Source: VAZQ01 sp963835165
GTDB taxonomy: Bacteria; Pseudomonadota; Alphaproteobacteria; Rhizobiales; Xanthobacteraceae
Length of the DNA: 64,000 nt
Reading direction: 5' to 3'
Assembly: GCA_963835165.1 (NCBI GenBank)
Contig: CAWIGD010000022.1
Location: 124,001 to 188,000, forward strand
A program made the translations under genes and the position numbers. Shown piece by piece: positions 7,270 through 16,698 of the stretch. The notes beneath the pieces were generated by a model that saw only the letters and a list, made by a program, of their open reading frames with translations, made no database searches and was not told where the DNA came from. Position 1 is the stretch's first letter; each line of letters begins with the position of its first letter.

Positions 7270-9021
7270 ATGGCTGCCGACATGGCTACTCAGCCGCGCG
7301 TCGACGCGCTTCTCAATCAGTCGCCGCCCTATCTCGACGTCGATCTCTACGCGAGCGACCAACCGCTGCGAAACGCCGTTGCGAGCAATGGCGGCGACGG
7401 CGACGCGGCGGCGCTGTCGGCATTCGGCAAGCATTGGGGCAGCGCCGGCATGTTCGAGCTTGGGCGGCAGGCCAATGAGAACCCGCCGAAGCTGAAGACT
7501 TTCGACGCCAAGGGCTTTCGCCGCGATTTCATCGAGTTTCATCCCGCCTATCACGAGCTCATGGCCGCGAGCCTCGCAGCGGGTCTGCAGGCGTCGACCT
7601 GGCGCGACGACGCGAGACCTGCGGCCGCGCCCGCGCAAGTGATCCGCGCCGCGCGCTTTTACATGGCCGCGCAAGTCGAGACCGGACATCTGTGTCCCAT
7701 CACCATGACGCGCGCCGCAGTCGCGGCGCTGGCCGTCGAACCCCGGCTCGTCGCCAAGCTGATGCCCCTGATCATGTCGCGGCGCTACGACCCCCGTTTC
7801 CTTCCGTGGTGGGAGAAGACCAGCATCACGCTCGGCATGGGAATGACGGAGAAGCAGGGCGGCACCGACGTGCGCGCCAACCGGACACGCGCGGAGCCCG
7901 CGGGCGAAGGCTACGCGGTCAACGGCGACAAATGGTTCATGTCGGCACCGATGTGCGACGCCTTCCTGGTGCTGGCGCAGGCGCCGGGCGGGCTGACATG
8001 TGTCCTGATGCCGCGCTTTCGCCCGGATGGATCGGTCAACGGACTGCATTTCCAGCGCCTCAAGGACAAGCTCGGCAACCGTTCGAATGCGTCCTCGGAG
8101 GTCGTGTTCACGGACGCTTTTGCCTGGCGCGTGGGCGAGGAGGGCAGGGGCGTGCGCACCATCATCAACATGGTGCAGCTCACCCGGCTCGATTGCGCCA
8201 TCGCGTCGGCAGGCATCATGCGCATGGCGCTTGCCCAGGCGCTCCACCATGCCCGCCACCGCACGGTGTTCCAGAAGCATCTGGGCGATCAGCCGATGAT
8301 GCGGGCGGTGCTGGCCGACATGGCGCTGGATGTGGAAGCCGCGACCGCGCTGGTCATGCGGCTGGCGCGCTCGTTCGATCTCGCGGCCGATGATGCCCGC
8401 GAGGCGGCGCGGGCGCGGCTGCTCACACCGGCGGTGAAATACTGGGTGTGCAAGACCGCGCCGGGTTTCGTCTACGAGGCGATGGAGTGTCTCGGCGGCA
8501 ATGGCTATGTCGAGGAGAGCCTGCTGCCGCGGCTCTACCGCGAGGCGCCGGTCAACGCGATCTGGGAAGGCTCGGGTAACGTGATGTGCCTCGACGTGCT
8601 GCGCGCGCTCGCCCGCGATCGCGACGCCGCGCTGGACGTGCTGGATGCGCTCGCTGCCGACGCAACCGATCTACCAGGCGCGCGCGAGGCTGTGGATTTC
8701 ATCCAACGCGCATTTTCCAGGCCTGATTCCGAAGCGCACGCGCGTGCCGGTGTCGGCCGGCTCGCTCTGCTGGCCGCGGCAGCGGCATTGCGCAGCAGCG
8801 CGCCGCCGGAGGTCGCGGAGCTCTTCGCCCGCACGCGATTGAGCGCTCGCCACGACGCCATGTACGGAACCAGCGATCTCGGGGTCGGCGAAGCGCGCCT
8901 GCTCGACGCGCGCCCTGCCGCTGACCTGAGCGATCGAACGTCCCGCCCACACGTTCTTGTGAAGCTTGAGATCTGCGCTGCCATACGCGCGCGGGAACCG
9001 CGCCGCGCGAACACACGTTGA
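7270..9021 (+). CDS. aidB: AidB-type acyl-CoA dehydrogenase
   Basis: A flavoprotein of the acyl-CoA dehydrogenase fold. In E. coli, AidB belongs to the adaptive response to DNA alkylation, binds DNA and is thought to inactivate alkylating agents; its exact reaction is unsettled. The 583 residues track E. coli AidB closely: NPPKLKTFDAKG early on, MTEKQGGTDV near 193-202, RLKDKLGNRSNASSEV, and LYREAPVNAIWEGSGN around 430, which carries the conserved active-site Glu. The ATG at 7270 sits six bases after AGGAGG. No ada or alkA gene is beside it, so whether it is induced by alkylation here is unknown. Confidence 0.93.
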   Translation: MAADMATQPRVDALLNQSPPYLDVDLYASDQPLRNAVASNGGDGDAAALSAFGKHWGSAGMFELGRQANENPPKLKTFDAKGFRRDFIEFHPAYHELMAASLAAGLQASTWRDDARPAAAPAQVIRAARFYMAAQVETGHLCPITMTRAAVAALAVEPRLVAKLMPLIMSRRYDPRFLPWWEKTSITLGMGMTEKQGGTDVRANRTRAEPAGEGYAVNGDKWFMSAPMCDAFLVLAQAPGGLTCVLMPRFRPDGSVNGLHFQRLKDKLGNRSNASSEVVFTDAFAWRVGEEGRGVRTIINMVQLTRLDCAIASAGIMRMALAQALHHARHRTVFQKHLGDQPMMRAVLADMALDVEAATALVMRLARSFDLAADDAREAARARLLTPAVKYWVCKTAPGFVYEAMECLGGNGYVEESLLPRLYREAPVNAIWEGSGNVMCLDVLRALARDRDAALDVLDALAADATDLPGAREAVDFIQRAFSRPDSEAHARAGVGRLALLAAAAALRSSAPPEVAELFARTRLSARHDAMYGTSDLGVGEARLLDARPAADLSDRTSRPHVLVKLEICAAIRAREPRRANTR

Positions 9022-9060
9022 CTAGGCATGCCATCGGTATCGAAACAAAGGAGGCCAGCA

Positions 9061-9357
9061 ATGGCGAATGTCTTGAGAAACGCAGTGATCGGGTGCGCGC
9101 TCGCCGGCACGCTGGTGCTTGCGGCGGCTGCGCCTTCGTTGGCCCAGGGCGTCTATGTCGACCCGTATGCCTACGGCGCTCCCCAGGGTTATGCCGGCTA
9201 TAGCGGCTACGCCTACGTTCCGGGCTACGCCTCCCGCTGGGACTATCCGGCGGGCTATGACACCAGCGGAATGGCCTACTCGTACAGGGATCTGTGGCGA
9301 CCGGGACCCAATGGTACCCGCTGCTATCCCACCCTGCGCGCGCAGAACCGCTGCTAG
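9061..9357 (+). CDS. small secreted Tyr/Gly-rich protein
   Basis: A 98-residue protein with a clear signal peptide (hydrophobic run then SLAQ near residue 27). The mature part is rich in Tyr, Gly, Ala and Pro in loose YAYG and YSGY units, ending in a short stretch with two cysteines (GTRCYPTLRAQNRC). An ideal Shine-Dalgarno AAAGGAGG (9047-9054) decides the ATG at 9061. No function is known. The composition suggests an exported, largely disordered or surface-associated protein. It lies just downstream of aidB and ends at a strong hairpin. Confidence 0.8.
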   Translation: MANVLRNAVIGCALAGTLVLAAAAPSLAQGVYVDPYAYGAPQGYAGYSGYAYVPGYASRWDYPAGYDTSGMAYSYRDLWRPGPNGTRCYPTLRAQNRC

Positions 9358-9388
9358 ACCACGGCACCAAACAGGACCACTCGCAGCT

Positions 9389-9423
9389 AAACCACCGACC
9401 CGAGGTGACCTCGGGGCGGTGGT
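9389..9423. terminator. hairpin between convergent genes, probable two-way terminator
   Basis: AACCACCG (9389-9396) pairs with CGGTGGTT (9416-9423). Inside it, after one mismatch, CCCGAGG pairs with CCTCGGG around a TGA loop. The 35-base structure lies between the convergent small secreted-protein gene and ruvX. There is no clear T run, so terminator function is inferred from position and stem strength. Confidence 0.55.
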
Positions 9424-9449
9424 TCACCTCGTTCGCAGAGTCGCACTGA

Positions 9450-9932
9450 TCAGTGCGACATCACGCCTCGCGCCAACCGGTCGAGCGCTCCCTGCAGAAT
9501 GAACACAGCGGCATGCTGATCGATGACCTTGGCGCGGCGGGCGCGGGTCACGTTGGCGGCAATCAATTCGCGCTCGACCGCGGCGGTGGAAAGCCGCTCG
9601 TCCCACAGCGCGATCGGGAGTTGCGTCAAGCGCGCCAGATTGCGGGCGAAGGCGCGCGTCGATTGCGCGCGCGGACCCTCGGTCCCATCCATGTTGACGG
9701 GGAGGCCGAGGACAAAAGCTGCGGCCTGGCGTTCGGCGGCGAGCACCAGAAGCCGCGCCGCGTCGGTGGAAAAATTCTTGCGCGCAATGGTCTCGACGCC
9801 GGTGGCCAGTCGCCGGTCGGGATCGCTGGAGGCGACGCCGATGGTCTTGGTGCCGAGGTCAAGGCCTATCAGCGCGCCACGGACAGGCAGATAGGCCATC
9901 ACCTCGATCAGAGGAAGGATCAATGCCGGCAT
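9450..9932 (-). CDS. ruvX: RuvX/YqgF family putative Holliday junction resolvase, pre-16S rRNA nuclease
   Basis: YqgF matures the 5' end of 16S rRNA in E. coli, and the family has an RNase H-like fold related to RuvC resolvases. Visible motifs are LDLGTKTIG at 24-32 with the first catalytic Asp, GLPVNMDGTEGPR at 76-88, DERLST at 111-116, and IDQHAAVFIL at the C-terminus with the last acidic residue. The start at 9932 gives 160 residues, the usual size; upstream in-frame codons would add an atypical tail. Conserved position near pyrB in many rhizobia. Confidence 0.9.
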   Translation of the reverse strand: MPALILPLIEVMAYLPVRGALIGLDLGTKTIGVASSDPDRRLATGVETIARKNFSTDAARLLVLAAERQAAAFVLGLPVNMDGTEGPRAQSTRAFARNLARLTQLPIALWDERLSTAAVERELIAANVTRARRAKVIDQHAAVFILQGALDRLARGVMSH

Positions 9933-10080
9933 CGGCGATAGGTAACATGCTCCGGCATGGCCGCCAATATTCAGGCGCGCCGACGCGCCCCGTGGTCCCC
10001 CGGCAGCGCCGCGATGCGTCGAGGATCGCCGGGTTTGCGCGACGCGACGACGCCTTGGTTGGCTGCGATCGCGGCTCCGC

Positions 10081-10425
10081 TCAGGTGGCCGGCGGCGGCG
10101 CAAAGAAGCAGCGGCGCGTTCCGTCCGGACGCTTGCAGCGCCAGAACTCTCCGTCGGGGGAAGGCTGGGCTTCGCTGAAAGGAACCAACTCGTATTGCTG
10201 CGGCCCTACGCCGGCGAGCGGCCCCTGGATAATCACATAGCCCTCGCCGGTCATCATGATGCGTTCCTTCGGGATGACGAAACAGTCGCCGTCGCCGCAG
10301 CACCATTCACCAGCGGCATTGCGGTGGCCGCCGCGCGAAATCCAGCTGTCGTGGGCAAAAGTGTTCGGAATGACGAGTGCGAAGGTAGCAAAAGCCAGCG
10401 CAAGCCGTATGAGGCTTCGGAACAT
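10081..10425 (-). CDS. conserved secreted Cys-rich protein
   Basis: A 114-residue protein with a signal peptide (FATFALVIPNTFAHD, cleavage near residue 24). The mature domain has a histidine at or close to its N-terminus, a tight cluster CCGDGDCF near 42-49 and a second pair in RCKRPDGTRRCFF. The spacing suggests disulfides or metal binding in the periplasm. Proteins of this pattern recur in rhizobia as hypothetical proteins. No function can be assigned, and its neighbours do not suggest one. Confidence 0.75.
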   Translation of the reverse strand: MFRSLIRLALAFATFALVIPNTFAHDSWISRGGHRNAAGEWCCGDGDCFVIPKERIMMTGEGYVIIQGPLAGVGPQQYELVPFSEAQPSPDGEFWRCKRPDGTRRCFFAPPPAT

Positions 10426-10806
10426 GGGATATCCCTTTCGTTGTCCCGGCGCGGCGATCGATTAGTTCAAACAAATGCTCCTGGGTTTCAGGCCAACCGG
10501 TTGCAAACGGTCAGTTTGCACGCGGCCCTGCGGACGAGCGCTGCCCCGGGGTCGAATTACCGGCGCGTCACCGAATCAACCCCTTGAAATCGAACTATAA
10601 ACGCCAGCGCGTGCAGCACACAGCCCAAATAGTGCATTGCACCATTGCGCGGCTGAATTAGCGCGGGACGACTGTGGTAGGACCGCACCAGCGGCGCTCA
10701 AGACAAGTGGGGTTGGCCATGCCAGCGACTCGAAAAGGACGTGAAAAAGCGGCGCTGATGTCCTCTCCCCAGTTGCTGTAGAATGCGTGAAGTCATGGAG
10801 GAGCAA
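10426..10806. other. 381-bp intergenic region between divergent genes
   Basis: The region separates the Cys-rich secreted protein (leftward) from the ModA-like protein (rightward) and should hold both promoters. A short inverted repeat, TGCAAAC at 10502-10508 and GTTTGCA at 10514-10520 with a 5-base spacer, could be an operator. No gene, tRNA or convincing promoter could be recognised. Confidence 0.5.
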
Positions 10807-11574
10807 ATGAGAATGACGTTGTTGGGCGTTGCGATGGTGCTCATGGCCGCGGGCGTGCCGCGCGGTGCCGCGGCGGCAGAGATCAAGGTGCTTACGGCCG
10901 GCGCCTTCAAGCAGGTCCTCCTGGTGCTCGTGCCCGATTTCGAGAAGCAGACCGGCCACAAGGTCATTCTGGAAAATGACACGGTGGGCGCATTGACCAA
11001 GCGCATCGAAGGCGGCGAAGCGTTCGACCTCGCGGTGCTCACGCCGGCGGCGGTCAACGATCTGTCCACCAAGGGCAAATTTGTCGCCGGCAGCCGGACC
11101 AATCTGGGCCGGGTCGGTGTCGGGGTCGTGGTCAAGGAGGGCGCGCCGAAGCCCGATATCAGCTCGGTCGACGCGTTCAAGAAGACGCTGCTCGCCGCCA
11201 AGTCGGTTGCCTATATCGATCCCGCCGCCGGCGGCTCGAGCGGCATCTATGTCGCCGGGCTGCTCGACAAGCTCGGCATCGCCGCCGACGTCAAGCCGAA
11301 GGCCAAGTTGATCCCGGGCGGAGCGGTGGCGGAGCACATCGCCAGGGGCGAGGCGGAGATCGGCATTCACCAGATCAGCGAGATCCTGCCGGTGAAAGGC
11401 ATCACGCTGATCGGGCCGCTGCCCGCCGATATCCAGAACTACACGGTGTATGCCGCCGGACTCGGCGCCAATGGCAAGGAGAGCGAGGCGGCCAAGGCGT
11501 TGCTCAAGACGCTCTCGGGTCCAGGCGCGGCCGACGTGCTCAAGTCCAAGGGCATGGAGCCGGCGGGATCGTGA
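10807..11574 (+). CDS. ModA-like periplasmic substrate-binding protein, stand-alone
   Basis: A 255-residue exported binding protein of the molybdate/sulfate type (periplasmic binding protein class II). After a signal peptide ending in AAAAE come EIKVLTAGAFKQVL, the hinge-like block FDLAVLTPAAVNDL, YIDPAAGGSSGIYV and EIGIHQISEILPVKG, all typical of the ModA superfamily. The start at 10807 follows GGAGGAG by a short spacer; an in-frame ATG 24 bases upstream is less likely. No ModB or ModC lies beside it, so the transport partner and ligand are unknown. Confidence 0.82.
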   Translation: MRMTLLGVAMVLMAAGVPRGAAAAEIKVLTAGAFKQVLLVLVPDFEKQTGHKVILENDTVGALTKRIEGGEAFDLAVLTPAAVNDLSTKGKFVAGSRTNLGRVGVGVVVKEGAPKPDISSVDAFKKTLLAAKSVAYIDPAAGGSSGIYVAGLLDKLGIAADVKPKAKLIPGGAVAEHIARGEAEIGIHQISEILPVKGITLIGPLPADIQNYTVYAAGLGANGKESEAAKALLKTLSGPGAADVLKSKGMEPAGS

Positions 11575-11594
11575 GGGTGCACTAGCGGTACGCC

Positions 11595-12296
11595 GTGTCT
11601 GTCAGGGCGCTGTTCTTCGACGTGTTCGGCACGCTGGTCGACTGGCGTGCCGGCATCGCGCGTGAGGCCGAACGCATTCTCAAGCCCCGTGGACATGCGC
11701 TCGACTGGTTCGCCTTCGCCGACGCGTGGCGCGGCGAATACCAGCCCGGCATGGAAGAGGTGCGCACCGGCCGCATTCCGTTCAGCAAGCTCGACGTGCT
11801 GCATCGGCGCAATCTCGAGCGCATCTTGCCGCGGTTCGGGATTTCGAATCTCGCAGACGACATCGCGCGCGATCTCAACCTCGCCTGGCACCGGCTCGAT
11901 GGCTGGCCCGATGTCGCGCCGGGCCTGGCGCAGCTCAGGAAACGGCACCTGCTTGCGCCGGTTTCCAATGGCAACATCTCGCTGATGGTCGATCTCGCGC
12001 GCCGCAACAACTTTCCCTGGGACGCGATCCTGGGCGCGGAAACCGCGGGCGATTACAAACCCAAGCCGCGCGTCTATCTCGCCGCCTGCGTGGCGCTCGA
12101 TCTGCCGCCCGGCGAGTGCATGATGGTCGCCGCCCACACCAACGATCTCCTTGCCGCCGCCGCCTGCGGACTGCGCACCGCGCACATCGCTCGACCAAAC
12201 GAGCGCGGGCCGGGCACGGGCGAAACCGCGCCCAAGGCGCCGGTGGATGTCGCGGCGGGCAGCCTGGAGGATCTGGCTGCCAGGCTCGATGCATGA
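11595..12296 (+). CDS. type II haloacid dehalogenase (HAD superfamily)
   Basis: The family hydrolyses the carbon-halogen bond of L-2-haloacids through an aspartyl ester. Nucleophile Asp9 lies in FFDVFGTLVDW, SNGN at 124-127 is motif II, the lysine is in DYKPKPRV near 155, and MMVAAHTND (176-184) supplies the last acidic residue. At 233 residues the size is normal. The start is a GTG. The stop overlaps the ATG of the following MFS gene in an ATGA, so the two are probably translated together. Real substrate is not proved; some members act on other carboxylic acids. Confidence 0.88.
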   Translation: MSVRALFFDVFGTLVDWRAGIAREAERILKPRGHALDWFAFADAWRGEYQPGMEEVRTGRIPFSKLDVLHRRNLERILPRFGISNLADDIARDLNLAWHRLDGWPDVAPGLAQLRKRHLLAPVSNGNISLMVDLARRNNFPWDAILGAETAGDYKPKPRVYLAACVALDLPPGECMMVAAHTNDLLAAAACGLRTAHIARPNERGPGTGETAPKAPVDVAAGSLEDLAARLDA

Positions 12297-13493
12297 GGTC
12301 GCGGCGGGTCGTCGTCACCGCCCTCGGCATCGCTCAAATCCTGGCCTGGGGAAGTTCGTTCTATTTTCCCGCCGTGCTGGCCGAGCCGATCGTCGCGGAT
12401 ACCGGCTGGTCGCTGGGCTGGGTGGTCGGCGGCGTGTCGATCGGCCTCCTCGTCGCCGGGCTGATCGCGCCGCAGAGTGGGCGCGATCATCGAGCGCAAA
12501 GGCGGCAGGCCGGTGCTCGCCGCGAGCTCGCTGCTTTACGCTGCCGGGCTCGCCGGCATCGGTTTCGCTCCGACACTGCCGCTGTATCTCTTGGCTTGGG
12601 TCGTGCTCGGGGCCGGCATGGGAACGGGTCTCTACGACGCGGTGTTCGCCGCGCTCGGCAAGCTCTACGGCAAGGAGGCGCGCACACCCATCACCAATCT
12701 CACGCTGTTCGGCGGTTTCGCCAGCACGGTGTGTTGGCCGCTCAGCGCGTTCCTGGCGGAGACGGTCGGGTGGCGGGGCGCCTGCCTGGTCTATGCCGGT
12801 CTGCATCTCTGCGTATCGTTGCCGCTCCAGATGGCGGTCATGCCGCGATTGTCGGCGCTACCAAAGGCCGACGCCGTCGCGGGCGTGGCGGCGGACAAGC
12901 CGCAAGGCCCGCGCATGCCGTTGCAGCAATACCTGACGTTTGCATTGCTCGCGCTGGTGCTGACCATCTCCGCCGGCATCGGCTCGATCGTGGTGGTGCA
13001 CCTCCTGATCTTCCTGCAGGCGAAAGGAACCACTTTCGCCGAAGCGGTGACGCTCGGGACGCTGTTCGGCCCAGCCCAGGTCGGTGCTCGCTTCGTCGAG
13101 CGCATCTTCGGCGAACGCTATCATCCGATCTGGACCATGGTCGTATCGTGCGGCCTGATGGCAGCGGGACTAGCCCTGCTCCTCGCGGCGTTTCCGATCC
13201 TCGCCGTCGCGATCGTGATCTATGCCGGCGGTTACGGCATCATGTGGATCGCGCGCGGCACGCTGCCGCTCGCGCTGTTCGGTCCGGCGCGCTATGCCAC
13301 CCTGATGGGGCGCCTGGCGTTCCCGAGCCTGATCGTACAGGCCCTCGCGCCATCCGCCGGGGCGCTGGTGATCGAGTACGCGGGGGCAGGGGCGACCGTG
13401 GCGACACTGACGGCATTCGCCATCGCAAACGTGGCGCTGGTCGGAATCCTTTGGGCGACGTGCCACCTGCCGCGAAACACGGCCGCAAGCTAA
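12293..13493 (+). pseudogene. MFS transporter, frameshifted by one extra base
   Basis: A 12-helix major facilitator superfamily permease of about 399 residues once repaired. The first part (MRSRRVVVTALGIAQILAWG to GLIAP) is in one frame and the rest (VGAIIERKGGRPVLAAS onward) in another. Removing one base around 12473-12476, for example the A in CCGCAGAGTG, joins them into GLIAPRVGAIIERKGG, the normal loop between helices 2 and 3. The gene overlaps the haloacid dehalogenase by 4 bp, suggesting uptake or export of a related acid. Its 3' end overlaps the convergent Bug gene by 4 bp. The break may be a sequencing error. Confidence 0.85.
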
Positions 13494-14461
13494 TTCGAGG
13501 CCTGTATCCCGGATGTCTTGATCACCTTGGTCCACTTGGTGATCTCGTTCTTGACCCGGGTCGCGAAAGCGTCCGGCGTACTGCCGACGGGATCGGCGCC
13601 CTCCTGCGAAATACGCCGGCGGATCTCCGGTACGTTGAGCATGCGAACGAGCTCGCCGTTGATCTTGCCGACCACGTCTTTCGGCGTGCCCGCGGGTGCG
13701 AACACGCCTTGCCAGGAGCTGATCTCGTAGCCGGGAAAGCCCAGTTCGGCGATCGTCGGCACGTCGGGCAGATAGGGCAGGCGCTCCTCGGTGGTGACCG
13801 CGATCGCTCGCAGCGCTCCGGTCTTGATGTGCTGGAGGACCGCCGGCACCAATGCGAAATAGATCTTCACGTGTCCGCCCATGAGCGAGTTCATGGCCTC
13901 GGCGTTGCCCTTGAACGGCACGTGCACCAGCTCGATGCCGGCCATCGACTTGAACATCTCGGCGGCGAGATGCGGCGACGTGCCGGTGCCGGAGGACGCG
14001 TAGTCCCATCCGCCCGGCTTCGACTTCGCCAGCGCGATGAACTCCTGCAGATTCGTCGCCGGCACCGACGCGTGCACCACCAGCACGAGCGGAAGCGAGG
14101 CGAGCTCGGTGATGGGGGTAAAATCCCCGATGGGATCGTAGGGCAATTTCTGCAGGCCGGCATTGATCGCAAAGCCGATCGTCGTGACGAGAAGGGTGTG
14201 CCCGTCGGGCGGCGCCTTGGCGACCGCGTTGGTGCCGATCGTGCTCCCGCCGCCGGCGCGATTGTTGACCACTACGGTCTGGCCCCAGCTTTCGGAGAAG
14301 CGCTGGGCCATGAGCCGGGCGATGTTGTCGGTGGTGCCGCCGGCAACGAACGGCACCACGAGTTCGATCGGCCTTTTTGGATAGTCCTGCGCCGCCGCCG
14401 GCAAGGTCACGACTAGGGCGCCTGCGAGAACGCAGGCCGTTCGTGCGAGCGGGGCGATCAT
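13490..14461 (-). CDS. Bug family tripartite tricarboxylate transporter receptor (copy 2)
   Basis: A 323-residue periplasmic binding protein with a signal peptide ending LPAAAQ, the opening DYPKRPIELVVPFVAGG, and later HLAAEMFKSMAGIELVHVPF, LPDVPTIAELG and FAPAGTPKDVV. These are the usual Bug blocks, with the ligand-binding loops intact. The ATG at 14461 is chosen because GGAGG lies six bases before it. It converges on the MFS gene with a 4-bp overlap of the two 3' ends. The TauD-like dioxygenase lies 70 bases upstream on the same strand, so both may belong to one catabolic unit. Confidence 0.92.
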   Translation of the reverse strand: MIAPLARTACVLAGALVVTLPAAAQDYPKRPIELVVPFVAGGTTDNIARLMAQRFSESWGQTVVVNNRAGGGSTIGTNAVAKAPPDGHTLLVTTIGFAINAGLQKLPYDPIGDFTPITELASLPLVLVVHASVPATNLQEFIALAKSKPGGWDYASSGTGTSPHLAAEMFKSMAGIELVHVPFKGNAEAMNSLMGGHVKIYFALVPAVLQHIKTGALRAIAVTTEERLPYLPDVPTIAELGFPGYEISSWQGVFAPAGTPKDVVGKINGELVRMLNVPEIRRRISQEGADPVGSTPDAFATRVKNEITKWTKVIKTSGIQASN

Positions 14462-14531
14462 TCCCATCCTCCGCCATACCCGACTGCGTCGAGCCGCGCC
14501 CATGCGATGTGGATCGACGGGCGCGATGTAC

Positions 14532-15395
14532 TCAATAAGGACGCACGGTGCCTTTGACCGTGGTGCGCAGCATCAACCGGCGTTCGACCGAGGGAAAATC
14601 GGTGCGCGCATGCGACGAGCAGCGATTGTCCCACAGCAGGAGATCGCCCACGCGCCAGACGTGCTCATAGACGAAGTCCCGCTTCTCGGCGTGGTCGAAC
14701 ACGGCGTTGAGCAGCGGTTCGCTCTCCTCCGGCGGCATGTCGACGATGCCGACCGTCATCAGCCGGTTGACGTAGATCGCCTTCTTGCCGGTATCCTCGT
14801 GGGTGCGAAACACCGGATGCGTGCACTGGCCAAAGGCCGCGGTGCCGCGGCCGTCGCCCTTCTGCGTCGAGCCGTAGTTATAGTGATGCATGGCCTTGCG
14901 GCCCTCGAGCTTGTTGCGGATGGCGGGATCCAGCGTGTCATAGGCGGCGTAGCCGCTCGCAAACAGCGTGTTGCCACCGGCCGAAGGAATTTCGACGGAG
15001 TACAGCAGCGTCGCCTTGCTGGGCACTTCGGCATGGATCATGTCGTGATGGAACATCATCTCGCCGTCGGGCAGCGCGCCGATCGGCTCGCCGTTTTCGC
15101 GGATGTTCGAGATCAGCATGATGCCGGGCAGCAGACTCGAATAGCCCTTGGGAAAATACTTCGCCGGCCGGCCCAACTCGCCGAGCTCGCCGAAATAACC
15201 GGTCACCCGGATGAAATCTTCCTGCGACAGGCTCTGGCCGGGAAAGACGATCACCAGGTGATCGAGCCAGGCCTGGTAGATGGCGCGGATGGTCTCGTCA
15301 TCCGGCTTTTCGCGCAGATCGAGCCCGCGAATTTCCGCCCCGATGTGTTTCGTCAGCGGAACGACGTCGAACCTGGTTCGGGTCAGGATGCTCAT
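14532..15395 (-). CDS. TauD/TfdA family Fe(II)/2-oxoglutarate dioxygenase
   Basis: A cytosolic non-haem iron dioxygenase. The family hydroxylates substrates such as taurine, alkylsulfonates or phenoxyacetates and uses 2-oxoglutarate. The iron motif HxD is at 116-118 (FHHDM), followed by the substrate loop up to GGNTLFAS, and the C-terminal His/Arg motif in SSHARTDFPSVERRLMLR. Length is 287 residues. The ATG at 15395 follows the Shine-Dalgarno GGAGGAA. The neighbouring Bug receptor could supply a carboxylated substrate, but the specificity cannot be read from the sequence. Confidence 0.9.
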   Translation of the reverse strand: MSILTRTRFDVVPLTKHIGAEIRGLDLREKPDDETIRAIYQAWLDHLVIVFPGQSLSQEDFIRVTGYFGELGELGRPAKYFPKGYSSLLPGIMLISNIRENGEPIGALPDGEMMFHHDMIHAEVPSKATLLYSVEIPSAGGNTLFASGYAAYDTLDPAIRNKLEGRKAMHHYNYGSTQKGDGRGTAAFGQCTHPVFRTHEDTGKKAIYVNRLMTVGIVDMPPEESEPLLNAVFDHAEKRDFVYEHVWRVGDLLLWDNRCSSHARTDFPSVERRLMLRTTVKGTVRPY

Positions 15396-15537
15396 GGCGT
15401 TTCCTCCGCGGCTCTTGCAACGCTGCTGAGCCGAGTCTTGTTCTGTCACGCGCCTGCGATGTCCTCGTCTCGTTGTGTCCGGCTGGACACCGGTTCCATA
15501 AGAAAAGCCTCCGATGCGTGCGTGCCGTGGCGCAATC

Positions 15538-15834
15538 CTATTCCGCCGCCGCCGCGGCTGGGTGATGCGCCGCCTTGCCGTGCTCGACTTCGCCGCTCGC
15601 CAAAGCGGCGAGAATCTTCTCGACCAGGTCGCGCGCGGACTGCGCGCTCAATTCCACCGCCACGCGTTCACGACCGCCTTCCGCCTCGTTGATGAAGTCG
15701 ATGCCGAGCGCATGATCGAGCGGGGCATGGAAGGGGTGATCATAATAGACATTGGCGGTGTCGATCCGCATCCAGCCGTTCGGCCCCTTGGCGCTCCCCA
15801 GGAGCTTGGCCTTTTCCACGATGTACGAGCACAT
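15538..15834 (-). CDS. DUF6295-like small conserved protein
   Basis: A 98-residue cytosolic protein beginning MCSYIVEKAKLLGSAKG, with WMRIDTANVYYDHPFHAPLDH (residues about 21-41) and an acidic to Ala-rich C-terminal helix. This N-terminal pattern, including the conserved HPxHAPxDH, fits DUF6295 as recalled. The function is unknown. The gene lies 18 bases downstream of the dienelactone hydrolase gene on the same strand, so the two are probably one operon. Confidence 0.75.
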   Translation of the reverse strand: MCSYIVEKAKLLGSAKGPNGWMRIDTANVYYDHPFHAPLDHALGIDFINEAEGGRERVAVELSAQSARDLVEKILAALASGEVEHGKAAHHPAAAAAE

Positions 15835-15852
15835 GATGATCTCCAGGAGTTA

Positions 15853-16623
15853 CTAGGCGGCGCGCGCCGCGGCCGGCGTGGCGAGATGCTTGTGAAAGAA
15901 CGCGAACACTTTGCTCCAACCGTCGAGCGCCTGTTCGGCGCGATAGGCCGGGCGCGAGGCGTTGAAAAAGGCATGACCGGCGCCGTCGTAGCGGTGGAAC
16001 TCGTAATTCTTGCCGAGTTTCTTGAGCACGGCCTCGGTGCGGTTCACCTGGTCGCGGTTGGGGTTTTCATCGTCATTGCCGAACAGACCGAGCAGCGGGG
16101 AGCGCATCTTGTCCGTGAGATCGATCGGCGCCACCGGGCGCTTCGGATTGAGTTGCTTGGGGTCATCGACGATGACATTGCCGCCCCAGCAATCGACTGC
16201 GGCGTCGATGCCGTCGAGCGAGCAGGCGGCGAGATAGGTATGGCGTCCGCCCGAACAGAAGCCGATCACGCCGACCTTGCCATTGGCGTAGGGCTGCGCG
16301 CGCAGGAATTCCATACAGCCGGCGACATCGCCCACCACCTGCTCGTCGGCCACGCCGCCGGCCGCGCGCACCCGCGCGCCGACGTCATCGGGACTGCCGG
16401 GGCCGTCGCGGAAATAGAGATGCGGAGAGATCGTCGCCAGGCCATGGTGGGCGAGCTTGCGGGTCGCTTCTTTGATCCATTCGTCCCAACCGGGCATGTG
16501 ATGGATCAGGACGACGCCGGGCCACGGCCCGCCGCCAAGGGGACGCGCGTAGTAGGCTTCGCCCACGTCTCCTTTGTGGCCGCGAAAGGCGACCGTCTCC
16601 GCAAGCATGCCTTCATACGTCAT
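15853..16623 (-). CDS. dienelactone hydrolase family protein
   Basis: An alpha/beta hydrolase that opens lactones such as dienelactone in chlorocatechol breakdown; many members act on other esters. The nucleophile is Cys123 in GFCSGG (121-126), the Asp probably lies in FGNDDENPN, and the His in YDGAGHAFFN. At 256 residues it is the usual size. The ATG at 16623 is preferred over one 12 bases upstream because AGGAA lies six bases before it. It forms a likely operon with the DUF6295-like gene that follows. Confidence 0.9.
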   Translation of the reverse strand: MTYEGMLAETVAFRGHKGDVGEAYYARPLGGGPWPGVVLIHHMPGWDEWIKEATRKLAHHGLATISPHLYFRDGPGSPDDVGARVRAAGGVADEQVVGDVAGCMEFLRAQPYANGKVGVIGFCSGGRHTYLAACSLDGIDAAVDCWGGNVIVDDPKQLNPKRPVAPIDLTDKMRSPLLGLFGNDDENPNRDQVNRTEAVLKKLGKNYEFHRYDGAGHAFFNASRPAYRAEQALDGWSKVFAFFHKHLATPAAARAA

Positions 16624-16698
16624 GCTGTTCCTCATCCCGAGAGTTGCGGCGTGGCCACCGCCAGTGGACTATACATGCGGGGAATTGTGCCCGTCGCA

